From Cunninghamella blakesleeana (lineage: Eukaryota > Mucoromycota > Mucoromycetes > Mucorales > Cunninghamellaceae), in the NCBI GenBank assembly GCA_017871115.1, contig JAFCIZ010000008.1, positions 868,001 through 932,000 of the forward strand: a stretch of 64,000 nt of DNA, given 5' to 3'. The position numbers were made by a program, and so were the translations under genes. Shown piece by piece: positions 24,917 through 37,080 of this stretch. Each line of letters starts with the position of its first letter. The first letter of the stretch is position 1. The notes beneath the pieces are model-generated. The model saw only the letters and a list, made by a program, of their open reading frames with translations. It did no database searches and was not told the DNA's origin.

Positions 24917-25843
24917 CTTCTTGCCCTTGCCACCGTTTGGCCATTTCCCGAAGTAACCAAACATCTTTTACCAATAGGACAAATCATAAGCACCCACTCT
25001 GTTAATAAATCTTGAGGCAAAGCTTCCAGATTTTCGGAATACATGATTTGATTTCTAATATATATGAATAAAAAAACTTGTACAACTTAATAAAGGGAAC
25101 TATTATTTTATCTTTTTTAACCCACATACGCAAATTTACTATAAGGTTTTTTCTTTGGTTTTAAAACTGGCTGATCGAGACATCGAAGTTTTCTATCTTC
25201 CATAATGTTATCGTCCTCCTCTTCTTCGTTACGTCCTCTTTTTGTCCCTTGAAATGCTATTTGTTGCTCTAATTGTTGATCATCCATATAGCCTTGTTCT
25301 TCTTCTTCTTCTTCGTCATCATCAGAAGGTAAATCACCCAAAGCTATTTGCCTTGCTTTGGATACCAAATCATTACGATGCTATAAACAATATAATATAA
25401 AAGAGTTATATATATGTAAAATGAAATAATAAACTCTTTCTTTTTCTTGCATAATAATAAAAAATAGTTTATATTACCATTATCATGGACCCCTATTAGT
25501 ATGACACTATGCAAATATATATTACCTTTTTTTGCCAATCCAAAGCTTTACTAATTCTTGACGTTTGATTCTCTTGATTAAATCGATCATTAATTGGTGA
25601 ATAAAGATTATTTAAAACGCTTTTTCTATGACTATAATCTTCTTGTTTAATATCATTATCATTATTATTTATATTTGTATTAAGATTATGTTGAAAAAGA
25701 TGTGTAAGGTGATCAACTCGAAGATCCACTGTAGGTGAATTATTAATGGTTACTCTGTCACCCTCTATTTCTTCATTGTCATTTATTTCATTATTTTTTT
25801 CATATGGTGGTTGAGTAGTGATAGAGGCAGTGCTTGATTCCAT
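24377..25843 (-). CDS. SNUPN: Snurportin-1, m3G-cap snRNP import adaptor
   Basis: Four exons on the minus strand: 25843-25526, 25380-25130, 25054-24915 and 24843-24377, in phase, about 391 residues. Snurportin binds the trimethylguanosine cap of spliceosomal snRNAs and carries the snRNP into the nucleus through importin beta. The N-terminal exon ends in a basic helix, SRISKALDWQKK then RNDLVSKARQIAL, the expected importin-beta-binding region. An acidic stretch (DDDEEEEEE) follows. The cap-binding domain has [56 protein letters not shown] and GSTPLVCWL. Intron 3 (24914-24844) was set so that ARARSG joins RIISRF as in the family; the asparagine run seen without splicing is therefore intronic. 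Confidence 0.93.
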
Positions 25844-26115
25844 AATATGTATATATAAATATGAGTTTTGTATATTATTACATGTATATATTTATATGTA
25901 TATGTAATATATTTATTAATAACAAACGTAAAATAAAATAAAAAAAAAATGAAAATTATAGTCGCGCGTTTGAACTTGAAAAATAATTATGTCCTAAAAA
26001 AATTAAATTTCCGCTAGATTTTTTTTCATTATTTATTTTTCTACAATCATTTTTTTTTTTTTTTTTTTTTTTTCCTCCTTTCTTTCTTCTCTTTTTCTTT
26101 AGATATCTATATTCA

Positions 26116-26844
26116 ATGGTAAAACTTTTTTACTTTTATTTTTTCTATACAATAAAATCTATTTTTATTAAATAGATATATTCATTTATTCATTTTTATT
26201 GTTTCTTTTTTTTTCTTTTTCTATTTTATTTATATGTATATATTTTAACATAGGGTAAAAGAAAATCAAAGAGAAAGCCAGTAAAGAAGTTAAAACAAAA
26301 GTTAGATACACAATTCAACTGTTTATTCTGTAATCACGAAAATGCTATTGAATGCAAACTGTAAGTCTACTGTTGTCTATATCTATAAAAATATCTATTT
26401 ATTTAATGTCAACATCCATATTCTTACGTTATCATTATATTTTATATATTTTTATTTTATTAATCAACTAGTGATCAGTCAAATAAAGTTGGACATTTGA
26501 CGTGTAAAGTTTGTGATATTTCATGGCAATGCTCTATTACTTGTAAGTTTTATGCAAATAATTGATAAATTAATAAATAATACATATATATATATATTAT
26601 ATTTAATCATCAATTCTTGTTAATAACATTTTATTGTTAATTTTTTTTGATTACAGACTTGGATGAACCAGTAGACGTATATTCAGCATGGATAGATGCA
26701 TGTGAGGAAGTGAATAAAACCAAAAAACAAGCAGCTTCAAGAGTTAGAACACAAGATAGAGAACAGGATGATGTTAATGAAGAACCTGGCTATTCAAATG
26801 ATGTAGGTCATGGAGACCCATACGATGATGATGATGATTATTAA
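26116..26844 (+). CDS. ELF1: Transcription elongation factor 1 (ELF1/ELOF1)
   Basis: Four exons: 26116-26118 (the ATG alone), 26254-26360, 26472-26542 and 26657-26844, about 122 residues. ELF1 rides on elongating RNA polymerase II and helps it through nucleosomes and damage. The product begins [10 protein letters not shown], the usual basic N-terminus, then a four-cysteine zinc ribbon: FNCLFCNH and [12 protein letters not shown], followed by [17 protein letters not shown], the family signature. The C-terminal acidic tail (DPYDDDDDY) is typical of fungal forms. The start is firm because the glycine-lysine-arginine-lysine sequence directly follows the acceptor at 26253 and the only way to gain an ATG in phase is the isolated start exon. 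Confidence 0.95.
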
Positions 26845-27355
26845 GGTGAACGGATAATCGCACGGTATTTATATATATATGCTCTCTTCTCTTTTCCTTG
26901 GTGCAAAAATGAAAACCAAAAAAAAGAAGTCTATATTATAAAATACATTTGATAGAATGAATTTATATAAATAGTATTTATAATAGTCTAGCAATTATTT
27001 TAATTCTTTTCTTTTTTATTTTGATTATAATCCTTTTAATGCACTCAATTACATATATACACCCTCTTCTCCTTATCTTCTCTTTATTGTTCATCAATCT
27101 ATTTTCTTTCTTTTTTTTAATATAATTTGTAAATATGGATATTAATAAATTTGTTGTTAATTGGCTCTTTTATATTTTATGTTGATCATCTTGTTCCGAT
27201 TCTACGGTCGCCCTGTGCCGAAGCTTTCGGGGCAATAAAAAATAAAATTTTATAATTATAAAAAAAAAAGGAATGAATTTAATTTTTTTTTTCTTTCTTT
27301 TTTTAATTATATTTTTTTAAAATATATATACATTTATATATTTATTCAACTGCGA
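26845..27355. other. Intergenic region with a GC-rich patch
   Basis: Promoter-side spacer of the next gene. A GC-rich island at 27195-27232 stands out in AT-rich surroundings and contains the inverted repeat CCGAAGCTTTCGG (27218-27230). Confidence 0.4.
27218..27230. promoter_or_regulatory. Inverted repeat, candidate protein-binding site
   Basis: CCGAA-GCT-TTCGG, arms of five with a three-base centre, about 125 bases upstream of the ATG at 27356. CCG/CGG half-sites are typical of fungal zinc-cluster factors, but no factor can be named. Confidence 0.3.
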
Positions 27356-28063
27356 ATGTGGAAATCTCATTATTCTCTAGATACAAATATGGGTCATTAT
27401 GACATGTGGCAACCTATTTATTCAGATTCCTCATTAACTAATCCAGTGGATCCTTCAGCAGTAGCTACTACAGATTCTCATGGACCTACTAGTACTACAC
27501 CCTGTGCTTCGCTATTAAGAAAAAAAGGCCATTTGATTCACCCAAGTCCTCATTATTTACATAACCGTCCTTTTAGTCCATTTTCTGGTTATTATGAAGA
27601 AAATGATGTTTACCTTGGTTGTGAATATGATGTTTTTGGAAGTGAACCAATGATTATACCTAATCATCATCACCATCATATTAATAATACAACAACAACG
27701 ATTTCTCCTTCATCCATAGCAACAACAACAACAACAGCAACAGCATCAGCATCAGCAAATAAGGATCCCTTTTTAGCATGCTCTCAGAATAATTATAAAA
27801 ACACATCATCATCACCATCATCGCCCATCTTAAATTTGAATCATCACCAACATCAACATTTAAAACGATCAAGGAACGATCATGATATGGCTCAAGTAAA
27901 TACAGATAAAAGACAACGTACCAATAATTTTATTATACCAATGGATGATGTAAAAAAATCATCATCATCATCATCAATTCATTCTTTGGATTCTTTTAAT
28001 TCTTCATTTACCACTACACATTCAATGATTATTATGAACGATAATCAATTAGAATATTGCTGA
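27356..28063 (+). CDS. Hypothetical low-complexity protein, possibly nuclear
   Basis: Single exon of 235 residues. I do not recognise the family. The N-terminal 100 residues are less repetitive and look like a conserved module: YDMWQPIYSD, CASLLRKKGHLIHPSPHYL, RPFSPFSGYYEENDVYLG. The rest has histidine, threonine, alanine and serine runs, and two basic patches (LKRSRND and DKRQRTNN) that could act as nuclear signals. The GC-rich inverted repeat upstream may regulate it. A transcription-related or stress role is only a guess from composition. Confidence 0.65.
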   Translation: MWKSHYSLDTNMGHYDMWQPIYSDSSLTNPVDPSAVATTDSHGPTSTTPCASLLRKKGHLIHPSPHYLHNRPFSPFSGYYEENDVYLGCEYDVFGSEPMIIPNHHHHHINNTTTTISPSSIATTTTTATASASANKDPFLACSQNNYKNTSSSPSSPILNLNHHQHQHLKRSRNDHDMAQVNTDKRQRTNNFIIPMDDVKKSSSSSSIHSLDSFNSSFTTTHSMIIMNDNQLEYC

Positions 28064-28593
28064 AAAACAAAGCAAAGTAATTATTATCACCTTTTTTTTT
28101 TTTTTGTATGTTAGAATTATTATAAACATGTATATATTTAAAATTTAAGATTTACACATACCACTTATCAACTCTATTTTTTTTAAAATAAAAATAACCC
28201 TCCCCCATTAAATAAAAATTAATTATTATTACTTATAAAAGCCTATATATATGAAAATTAAAAATGAATCATGATGTATACAAAATAAACATACAGTCTT
28301 AAACTCACACGCACATAGTATCATCACAAATCATTGTTTATATGTAAGGAATCCATGAATCATCAAATCCAACGGAAAACTCCGGTATCTCGGCGGAGGA
28401 ATAAATTTTAACAATGTATGCTTCTTTTGATGGATTTTTTTAATCTTAGTGTCATTTTACTATAAATAACCTTTTTTTTTTTTTTTTTTTTTCCAATGAT
28501 AAATTTTCCATATGAATATTTTTTATAATTATTTTATTTTGTAATTATATATAAAAGATAAATAGAATTACAATATTTTATTTTCTATTATTA
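28064..28593. other. 3' region between convergent genes
   Basis: AT-rich spacer downstream of the hypothetical gene and of NCA2. A short GC-rich stretch at 28372-28400 contains CCG-N6-CGG (28382-28393). No gene seen. Confidence 0.45.
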
Positions 28594-31248
28594 TTATTTT
28601 AATAAAAAGTGCCAAGTACGATACATTCTTTGTATAGTTTCTACTTTTTGTTGCTTTGATAATTTCACTGTTTCTAGATCTCTAATATCTTCAATAAATA
28701 ATTCTCGAATGGAATTTCTTGTTGGTAAAGATTGCGCATAATTTCTTAATAATAATAACTCACATAATAAGGCACCTTGGGATTCACAGGTAAGTTCATC
28801 GTCATGGTTCGGATCTAATGTAAGAAGTCTTTCAATACGTCTATCGATCATCATCATCATCATCATCGCCATATTAAATAGATTAAAATTAAAAAGCGAA
28901 AAAATAAAATGAGTAAAAAGCATATATCATTACTATCTTTGTTATCATCATACACTAGTATATGTAAATACCTGACTGCATCTTTAATAGGCTGTCTTAT
29001 TTGTTTCATTTTATGTCCGCCACGTTTAATATACATATTCTTTATCCAAGAAATAGATGCCCAAGTTAAAAGCATAGAGGGTGCAACAGCTATTTAATTA
29101 TAAAAAACTGAGTTTAGTATTATTTTATTCTTATAATCCATAGATTATTATTGTTATTATTTTACCAAGGAAAGCAAAATTCAATTCATTGGATTTAAGT
29201 AGTTTATCTAAAGCTTGCATTGCCATATCAACATCTACTTTTGTTTTTTGAACTTGAATTAAAAGAGTTTGTATTAAATCACCTCGAATAGCATTTTTTA
29301 ATGGACTCTATAAAAGATATATATATATAATAGTAAATTAAGTACATATATAATATTTTGCTTTATAAAAATACTTTTACTATTATTTACCTTAATTTCA
29401 TTTTCATAAGCACGTAAAATAACAGACATATCGCCATCCCTAACTTTATTTCCCAATTGAACGATTTCTTGATCTGATAAAGAATAATGTTCTTTAGCAA
29501 ACTGTACCACCATACGTTCCAAGGAAGCCAAATCACTACGTAACCCCTCTTTGCTTGAAACGCCAAACTGTTGATTTTCTTCTTTCACACGAATGGTATC
29601 CAATACTTTCAAAGTAGGTTCCCATACCCAATGAATCAAGAATTCGCGTATAGTTTCTACACTTGTCTCTAACCAACTTATAATATCATCTTTACGGTTG
29701 AAGACATAACTTGATAATTGTTTACTAGCAATATAAACGGTAATACCTGGTAACCAATATCGAACTAATCGTGAAGGGATTCCATAATCTGTTTTCCATG
29801 TGGCTAAATATTGTTGATATATATGTTGATTGTCTACTATATTTTTTAAATCAAGGATGGCTTGACTGGGTTGAATGGTAGTGGCGGTAGTGGTGGTTAA
29901 TGAATTTTTGATTTCATCTATTGGTTATATATTTTTTTTTTAAAAAAAAAAAAAAAAAAAAGAGCGAGAGAGTACTTGCTGTTAATAAGGCATGATTTTT
30001 CTTCATTTTTATTTATAATTTTTATATTATCATTATTTACCTATTTTTAATTGCATATTGGTATTTTGATTAGCATTAATTGAAAAAGCATTCATCAAAA
30101 TATTGGATTGACCTTGTAAACAAGAGGAAAGGGATTTAATACATTGAATAGTACCTAAAGCTACATGTTGGATTGATAATTCTTCTCCGTTTTGTTGTTG
30201 TAGTTCAATAGAAGAAGTGCGTGATGATGATGGTAAATCAAAATTAGGTGCTAATTTAATTAATAAGCCAAGTGTAGCTGCTTGATGAGACCGATAATAT
30301 CTTGTACAATGACGTTTTTGACGAATTTCATCACGAATCAAAGCTAAAGGCAATGATGTATTATAAAGTTTCCCGATCACATGAGCAATTGTTTTACTAG
30401 GATCATATTTTAAAGACAAAGACGAGGAAGAAGATAATTTTCTTTTTTCTCTAAGATGTCTATTACTACTTTTATGTTGTAAAGTCATGGGAAATAAACT
30501 ACCAAGGATATGATCAGGTGAAGTTAATAGTATCTTCATTTTATTGGACATTGATGTTGTTGTCATTGCTGTTGCTGACGTGGTAGTTGAAGCAGTGGTT
30601 GATATGGCTGAATCTAATATTACCTTTCTTGTATTTTCTATTAATTGATATAATCGAGAAGGCACAGCTAATAACAATATAAAAATAAGTATACGTGATT
30701 TTTTCAATACCCTTCCTTTCGATATTTTATTATTTATTGTACACATTATTGTTATTACTACTATTATAATCTTACTTACTTTGGATACCATAATATATTT
30801 CATGCCATATGTTTCCATAAATTGAATCCCAATACACTAAAGATTGTGATAAAGGTAAAGTGGAATCCAAAATATTTGTTAATGTATGACCATAAACTCC
30901 AAGAGTACACTTTGTTACAAATAACCATTCCAAACTGGCGGTGGTGGTTGTAAGATTAGCAGCTATATCATCTTGTTCGGTTTTTTCAAAGTCCAAATAC
31001 CAAGTTAAATATTGCTGAATCTCTTCAATATGAGGCACTCCTTTTAAAGACGCGTCCAAGGCTTTATTTGCCGAAAATAAAAACTGTGATTTGTTTTTTT
31101 GTTCCCAAGCTTGCTTTGGTGTCAAGCTGGTTTCATCCATTGTTGTTGTTGTTGTGCTAGTAGTTAGAGTAGTACATAATAAATCCCTTTGAAACTCTAT
31201 AAGGGAAGAATTTAAACGCTGTACTTCTTCAATAGCGTAAGTTGTCAT
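28594..31248 (-). CDS. NCA2: NCA2-like mitochondrial membrane protein
   Basis: Six exons on minus: 31248-30780, 30667-30041, 29917-29391, 29307-29166, 29089-28972 and 28840-28594, all in phase, about 709 residues. Yeast NCA2 is a mitochondrial outer-membrane-associated protein needed for normal ATP6/ATP8 transcript levels. Recognisable family stretches: [50 protein letters not shown] (first hydrophobic segment), EYE-type [19 protein letters not shown], then [16 protein letters not shown] and [20 protein letters not shown], and a second membrane segment [12 protein letters not shown]. The end reads [18 protein letters not shown]. Serine/threonine runs in exon 2 are low complexity. Phase and conserved order make the model reliable; exon 6 acceptor choice gives [11 protein letters not shown]. 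Confidence 0.88.
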
Positions 31249-31945
31249 ACTTTTTTTTTTTATTATGTTTAAAAATAAATAGAAGGGAAGGGGACAAAAA
31301 AAAATCGATTTTATTTTTTCAACATGCGTAAAATTTATTGGCTGGAAATAATTTTCAAGTCACCAAAGAATTTTTTTTAGCCATTATTTAAAAGCTAATA
31401 TATACTTCATTATCGTTTTAAAATATTCATTATTCATTTTATTTATTATTACTCTTTATTTTTTTAAAAAAAAGGTTTGAAAATACATCTTTTTGTATTT
31501 TACGTAGGTACGTATTTATTTTTTTCACTTTTGAATCTATTTTAATTTTTAAATAGATAAAATAATAAACTGTGCCGATGATTATGCGTCGGAGAATCAT
31601 GAATATATATTAATAAATTTATAAATATATAATATAATATATAAAAAAAGAAAGTATGGTATAAATAAAATAGATGAAAAAATAAATATATAAATAATAA
31701 GGTACTCGATTAAAAAAAGTGAATCAATAGCTGAAAATACTAAATATATAAAGTGAAAAGGTGGATTGATTGACAATTTTATTTAATAAATCGTTCAAAA
31801 CTAAAAATAGCTGAGGCTGGCTTTAAAAAAATAGAGGGAGAGAAAAAAATATAAAAAATTCAATTTTTTAGGTTTACTTTTTCTTTTTTTTCTCTTCTCT
31901 TCTCTTCTTTTCTTTATATAAACAGCTTTTTATTTTTTATATACC
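31249..31945. other. Divergent promoter region between NCA2 and PCM1
   Basis: About 0.7 kb between head-to-head genes, so it should hold both promoters. A pyrimidine-rich tract (31875-31918) lies just before the mutase start. No other element recognised. Confidence 0.5.
31875..31918 (+). promoter_or_regulatory. Pyrimidine-rich leader tract before PCM1
   Basis: An almost pure C/T stretch with repeated CTTTT and TCTTC units ends 28 bases before the start codon. Such tracts are common upstream of well-expressed fungal genes and mark transcription start regions. Confidence 0.4.
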
Positions 31946-32318
31946 ATGGCCAATTTTAATCTTGATACTATTAAAAACAACATTGTTCCTCATAAATATG
32001 ATGACTTTGTTTATGCTTATGGCACTGCTGGCTTCCGTTCCAAGTAAATATAGTTGAATAAAAAGAAAATGATGACACGTCATAAATGTCATTTGATATA
32101 TTTACTTATTTCAATTATTTTTATTTCTCATGAAATACATAGAGCTGAAGTACTTGATTCCGTCATGTACATAGTTGGTGTTTTGGCTACTTTACGTTCT
32201 AAGAAATTAAATGGTGCTACTATTGGTGTTATGATTACTGCCTCTCACAATCCTGAAGAAGTAAATACATTTATATAAAATATAAAAAATAGTAAAAATA
32301 ATAAAAGGGAATAGAAAA

Positions 32319-32354
<36 letters not shown>

Positions 32355-33731
32355 AAATAGGATAATGGTGTTAAACTCGTAGATCCTCGCGGTGAAATGT
32401 TGGAACAATCATGGGAAGGATACGCTACCAAGTTGGCAAACGCTAAAGATGGTGAAACACTTGGTCAAGTAGTAGATGATATTATTGCTGCTCAAAAAAT
32501 TAACGTTGAAACCAATGCCTCTGTTATTTATGGCTTTGATACTAGGTAAAATAATTGTTATCCTGTTTTTATTTGTTTATTTTATTTCACGATATCACAA
32601 AAAAAGAAAAAAGAAAAAAAAAAAATAAACACGCGCTATACTATATATTATCTGATCTGTATATATTTTATTTATATTTTTATATTTTTTAGACCCAGTT
32701 GCCCAGAACTCGTTAGACATCTTGAAAATGGTTTAGATGCTGCTGGTGCTGATAAGAAAAACTATGGTCTTTTAACAACACCTATGCTTCATTATCTTGT
32801 TAGATGTATTAACACTGCTGGTACAAGTGACTCTTATGGTGAACCTACTGCTGAAGGTTATTATAAAAAATTATCAGAAGCTTATAAAACTGCTGTTGTA
32901 AGTATAATGAATTATGTATACATAATTAAGATAAAGTAAAACAAAATAGGAAAGGAAAAAAAGGGTAATGAGGTAATAATTATTAATTACTTTCATTATC
33001 ATCGTTATCATTATATTTTATAGAAAGGATTTCCTCGCCTTTCCCCTCTCAGTGTAGATTGTGCTAATGGTGTTGGTGCTGTTAAATTACGTGAATTTCT
33101 TGAATATGTTCCTGATGAAATTCTTTCTATTAACATTCTTAATGAAAGCGTAGATACTTTGGGTGCTTTAAATAAAAATGTAAGTAGTATAAGAATAAAA
33201 AAAAAAAGGATTATTATATTGTACCTATTTTTATATCATTAATACTGATATATATTTGTTATTTCTATATATAGTGCGGTGCAGATTATGTCAAGACAAA
33301 TCAACGTGCTCCTCCTAATGCTAATATTGCTCCTGGAGATAGATTCTGTTCTTATGATGGTGATGCTGATCGTATTGTGTATTATTACGTTGATAAAGGT
33401 AAAATAGAAATAATAATAACATTAAAAAGGGGAAAGCGATATTAATGAATGATACCCATGATTTTATTATTGTTATTATTCTATATAGATAATGTATTTA
33501 GATTATTAGATGGTGATAAGATTGCTGGTCTTGCTGCTATGTTTATTATGGAACTTGTTAATGATGCTGGCATTGATTCTATTAAAGTTGGTGTTGTTCA
33601 AACTGCTTATGCCAATGGAAGCTCCACTAATTATTTAGAAAATGTTTTGGTAAGTTGGAGATTTTTTTTTCTTTTTTATAATTAATAAATAATAATAATA
33701 ATAGGATTGTATTGTTAACGCTCATACATAC

Positions 33732-33767
<36 letters not shown>

Positions 33768-34484
33768 CTTTTTTTTTAAAAAAAAAAATATATAGAAAGT
33801 ACCCGTTTCTTGTGTTTCAACTGGTGTAAAACATCTTCACCATGAAGCTGAAAAGTATGATATTGGTGTTTATTTCGAAGCTAATGGTCATGGTACTGTT
33901 CTCTTTAGCCCTGATGCATTAAATACATTCAAAACTACCGAAGCGTAAGTATATTTATGATCTGTATTCCCTTCTATTTTTTTTTTTTTTTCATAATATA
34001 TTTACCTATATATTTTTTCTCTTTTAATATATATAGTAAGACACCTGGACAAAACCGTGCTTTACAACAATTAATCGCTTTAACCGAATTAATCAATCAA
34101 ACTGTTGGAGATGCCATCTCTGATATGCTTTTAGTAGAAACTATTTTAACCAACCGTCAATGGGGCCCCGAAGCCTGGGATCAAGCTTATACCGATCTTC
34201 CCAATCGTTTAGTCAAAGTCGTAGTTGCTGATCGTACTATTTTTAAAACTACCAATGCCGAACGTCAATTGGTTGAACCTGCTGGTCTTCAAGCTGAAAT
34301 TGATGCTCACGTTGCTAAATATAGTAAAGGACGTTCCTTTGTACGTGCCTCTGGTACTGAAGATGCTGTTCGTGTTTATGCTGAAGCTGCTACTCGTGCT
34401 GAAACCGATGAATTAGCTAATAAAGTTGCTCAAGCTGTTTATGATCGTGGAGGCGGTGTTGGTTCTCGTCCTTTGATGCCATAA
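31946..34484 (+). CDS. PCM1: Phosphoacetylglucosamine mutase
   Basis: Nine exons: 31946-32043, 32143-32260, 32361-32545, 32693-32897, 33024-33179, 33275-33398, 33489-33649, 33796-33944 and 34037-34484, in phase, about 547 residues (family about 540-560). It converts N-acetylglucosamine-6-phosphate to the 1-phosphate, feeding UDP-GlcNAc for chitin, chitosan, N-glycans and GPI anchors. The catalytic serine loop is ITASHNPEE (serine near residue 67), the metal-binding loop YDGDADRIV, the sugar-binding loop YFEANGHGT and the phosphate-binding loop [13 protein letters not shown]. All four are intact. Several introns carry (AT)n runs. Confidence 0.96.
33735..33766. repeat. (AT)n microsatellite in a PCM1 intron
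   Basis: About 16 TA dinucleotides within intron 7, just before a T/A-rich acceptor. Similar runs occur in other introns of the window (11774-11801, 32322-32349, 56740-56763). Confidence 0.9.
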
Positions 34485-35027
34485 ATTATTATATAACCCT
34501 TATTTTATTTTCTTTTGATCTCAATCTCTATATATATAATTTTTTATTGTTTTATTTTTTACCCTCTTTATACAAAACTTTTTTTTTAAGAAATACGTGA
34601 ATAAAAATTAAAATAAAAAAATGAGTTATCATTTTTTTTTATTTTTTTATTGAGTATAAATGAAAAGTTTTACGAGTAAAAAATGCTTCCTTATATACTC
34701 TTTTTTTTTAAATACTTAATGTCTTCACATAAACATGACTTTTTTCTTTTATATTATATATATATATATATATATATTTACTCTATGTAATTTCTTTTAA
34801 GTATCTTCGTTTCTTTTTTTTTTACATCAATATATTAATTGTTACAATTTTACTCATTTTTATTTATTTATTATTATTATATTATAATTATTAATTTGGT
34901 ATAAATGAAAATTTTACAAAATTGTGAATGCATGGATGCAAAAAAATCAAATAAAAAAGTAAAAAATAGTAGTAGTAATAAATTATAATTAACATTTCTT
35001 ATATGCATAAATATATATGTATATATA
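34485..35027. other. 3' region between convergent genes
   Basis: AT-rich spacer downstream of PCM1 and of the ZIP transporter, with a (TA)n run at 34756-34777. No gene seen. Confidence 0.5.
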
Positions 35028-36368
35028 TTAATGAGAATGACCAAGATTGAGTATCATAGGTAAGATCATACCGATTAAAATACATACAATACTTGATTGA
35101 TCTAATTTTCCGCCGTGATGATGGTGGTGATGTGAAGAAGGAGAAGATGATTGTAGTTCTTGTAAAGCATGCATAGCAACATATAAAAAGGTTCCACCCG
35201 AAAATAATAATAAAATACCAGTCCAATATTCTAAAGAAACATCACCAGGTGTAGAAGTCATAGATAAAAAGAGATATGTTGTGATCGCACCAGTAGGAGC
35301 AGCCATGGAAAATAATAATAAATGCTTACGTACCTCAATACGAGAAAACCCTTCAGCTAATAAAACAGTAGTTAAAGCAAATGCACTAGGTCCTTTATGT
35401 AACATGATTGCAAAAAAAACAACCATGGATAATTTAGGGTGACTAGCCGAAGCACCTAAAGCGATGCCATCCGCTGCTGCATGAACAATTAATCCAATGG
35501 TAGGTGTCATACTATGAGGTTTATTTATGGATGTGGATGGTCGACGATATATTCTATTGTTATTACTATCATGTTCATCATTAATATCATCTGTTACAAC
35601 TGTTGTTCCAGCAGTATTTGTAGCTGTTGCCGAAATAGGAGCTGAAATTGATGTCATTAAAGGCATTGTTGTTGTATCCAATTCATTTGAATTATCGTTA
35701 TTATTATTTTCATCTCTATTAGGTGCTAGCATATGATCTAATTCATGATCTTGATCCGTTCCTTCAGATAGTGATGTTCTATATTTCGTATTGCTATGGC
35801 TTGCGTTGTTGTTTCCATGGATGTGAAGTGAACTATATTGATCTATTATAAACATAACTGCATAACCAAATATAAGTGCCAGTCCAACAACAGTATGCTT
35901 AGAAAACCCATTTTCATCGTGATGGTGTTCTTCTTCTTCACCTTCTTCTTCTCCCTTCTCCTCTATTCCCCTTCCCTCTTTTACTACTTCTTCATTGAAT
36001 GCTATTTCCTCATCTATGAATAAATCGTGTGATATTGAATTAGACGATGGTGTATCTGATGGGGCATTATGCCAAGAAGGAATTACTGGAGTGGTTATTG
36101 TTGGATTATTCTTATTATTTGTCTCATAAGAATGAGCTGCACTTGTTTCTAATGATGAACCAGTAGAACTACTACTATATAAAGTTTCAACACCTTCAGG
36201 AATAATTACCACTAGAGAAGTACCAATAAGTAAACCAACACCTATAGCTGTTAATTGTTTTAATTTACGTTCAGATAATTTAGAAGCTAAAGGGATACAT
36301 CCAAATAAAAAGCTACCAATAAGCATGGTCACACTTAGTAGTAGTAACCATATAAAAGGATTGACCAT
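35028..36368 (-). CDS. ZIP-family metal transporter, SLC39A9/ATX2-like
   Basis: Single exon of 446 residues, unusual among these intron-rich genes. ZIP proteins move zinc, iron or manganese into the cytosol; the ZIP9/ATX2 branch acts at the Golgi. Membrane segments: residues 4-24 (FIWLLLLSVTMLIGSF), about 38-58, a span in VVGLALIFGYAVMFI, then the signature PTIGLIVHAAADGIALGASA and FFAIMLHKGPSAFALTTVLL with the metal ligands, plus at least three more spans. The large loop between spans 2 and 3 holds acidic and histidine clusters (EEEHHHDE) and serine/asparagine runs; a second HHHHHH cluster lies before the last span. The protein ends in LGHSH. The HKGP motif lacks the glutamate of classical ZIP motifs, as in ZIP9. 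Gene identity within the ZIP9/ATX2 group is likely. Confidence 0.9.
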   Translation of the reverse strand: MVNPFIWLLLLSVTMLIGSFLFGCIPLASKLSERKLKQLTAIGVGLLIGTSLVVIIPEGVETLYSSSSTGSSLETSAAHSYETNNKNNPTITTPVIPSWHNAPSDTPSSNSISHDLFIDEEIAFNEEVVKEGRGIEEKGEEEGEEEEHHHDENGFSKHTVVGLALIFGYAVMFIIDQYSSLHIHGNNNASHSNTKYRTSLSEGTDQDHELDHMLAPNRDENNNNDNSNELDTTTMPLMTSISAPISATATNTAGTTVVTDDINDEHDSNNNRIYRRPSTSINKPHSMTPTIGLIVHAAADGIALGASASHPKLSMVVFFAIMLHKGPSAFALTTVLLAEGFSRIEVRKHLLLFSMAAPTGAITTYLFLSMTSTPGDVSLEYWTGILLLFSGGTFLYVAMHALQELQSSSPSSHHHHHHGGKLDQSSIVCILIGMILPMILNLGHSH

Positions 36369-37080
36369 GTTTATATATTATTCAATAATATTAAGGGAGT
36401 AAGTGAGATATAAAATAAATGGAAAAAAAATGGAAAAAAAAAAATATAGCAAGAAAGAAAAAATAAAAATGGGAGAACAAAAAATTTAATAGTTACGCAC
36501 TGGATTTAAATTTCTTTTTTTAGCCTTTTTTGTGCAAAATAAGTAGATCAATATAAATGTAATGAGCTTTACTATATAATGATTATAATGATACTATTAC
36601 CGTTTTTTTTTTTTAATTGATTATACAATAATAAAGTAACGGCAATATTTTAATTTATTATTTTTTTATTAGAAAAAATCAATATTAAAAAGGTATTGAT
36701 AATTTTTTATAGATAGGAATCAATCTGAAATAATGTTTCTTGATATTATTAATCATAAATATGAAATAAAATATGAAAAATACAACGTTTATTTTCTATT
36801 TTATAATATGTACAAATGGAATTCATAAAAATAAAATAAAATAAATGATTATATTTAAGTATATACACACGCACATGTTAATAAAGATAGCAATTACACA
36901 TTTTAATAAAAAACACCAAAATATAGGTATATAATTAGATAATAATTTTAATAAAAATTCATTATGATAATAAAGATGAATGGAAATATTCACAATGATC
37001 ATAGTGTTGCAAATACAATAAAAATTCATCATGCTCCATTCCTTTTTTGATATTTTTATCTTATAGCATGATTCTCGGAG
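36369..37080. other. Intergenic, no gene seen
   Basis: AT-rich upstream region of the ZIP transporter. Nothing recognised beyond its probable promoter. Confidence 0.45.

Noticed and set aside
28382..28393. CCG-N6-CGG zinc-cluster site
   Set aside because: It lies between two 3' ends of convergent genes, not in a promoter, and such short sites occur by chance.
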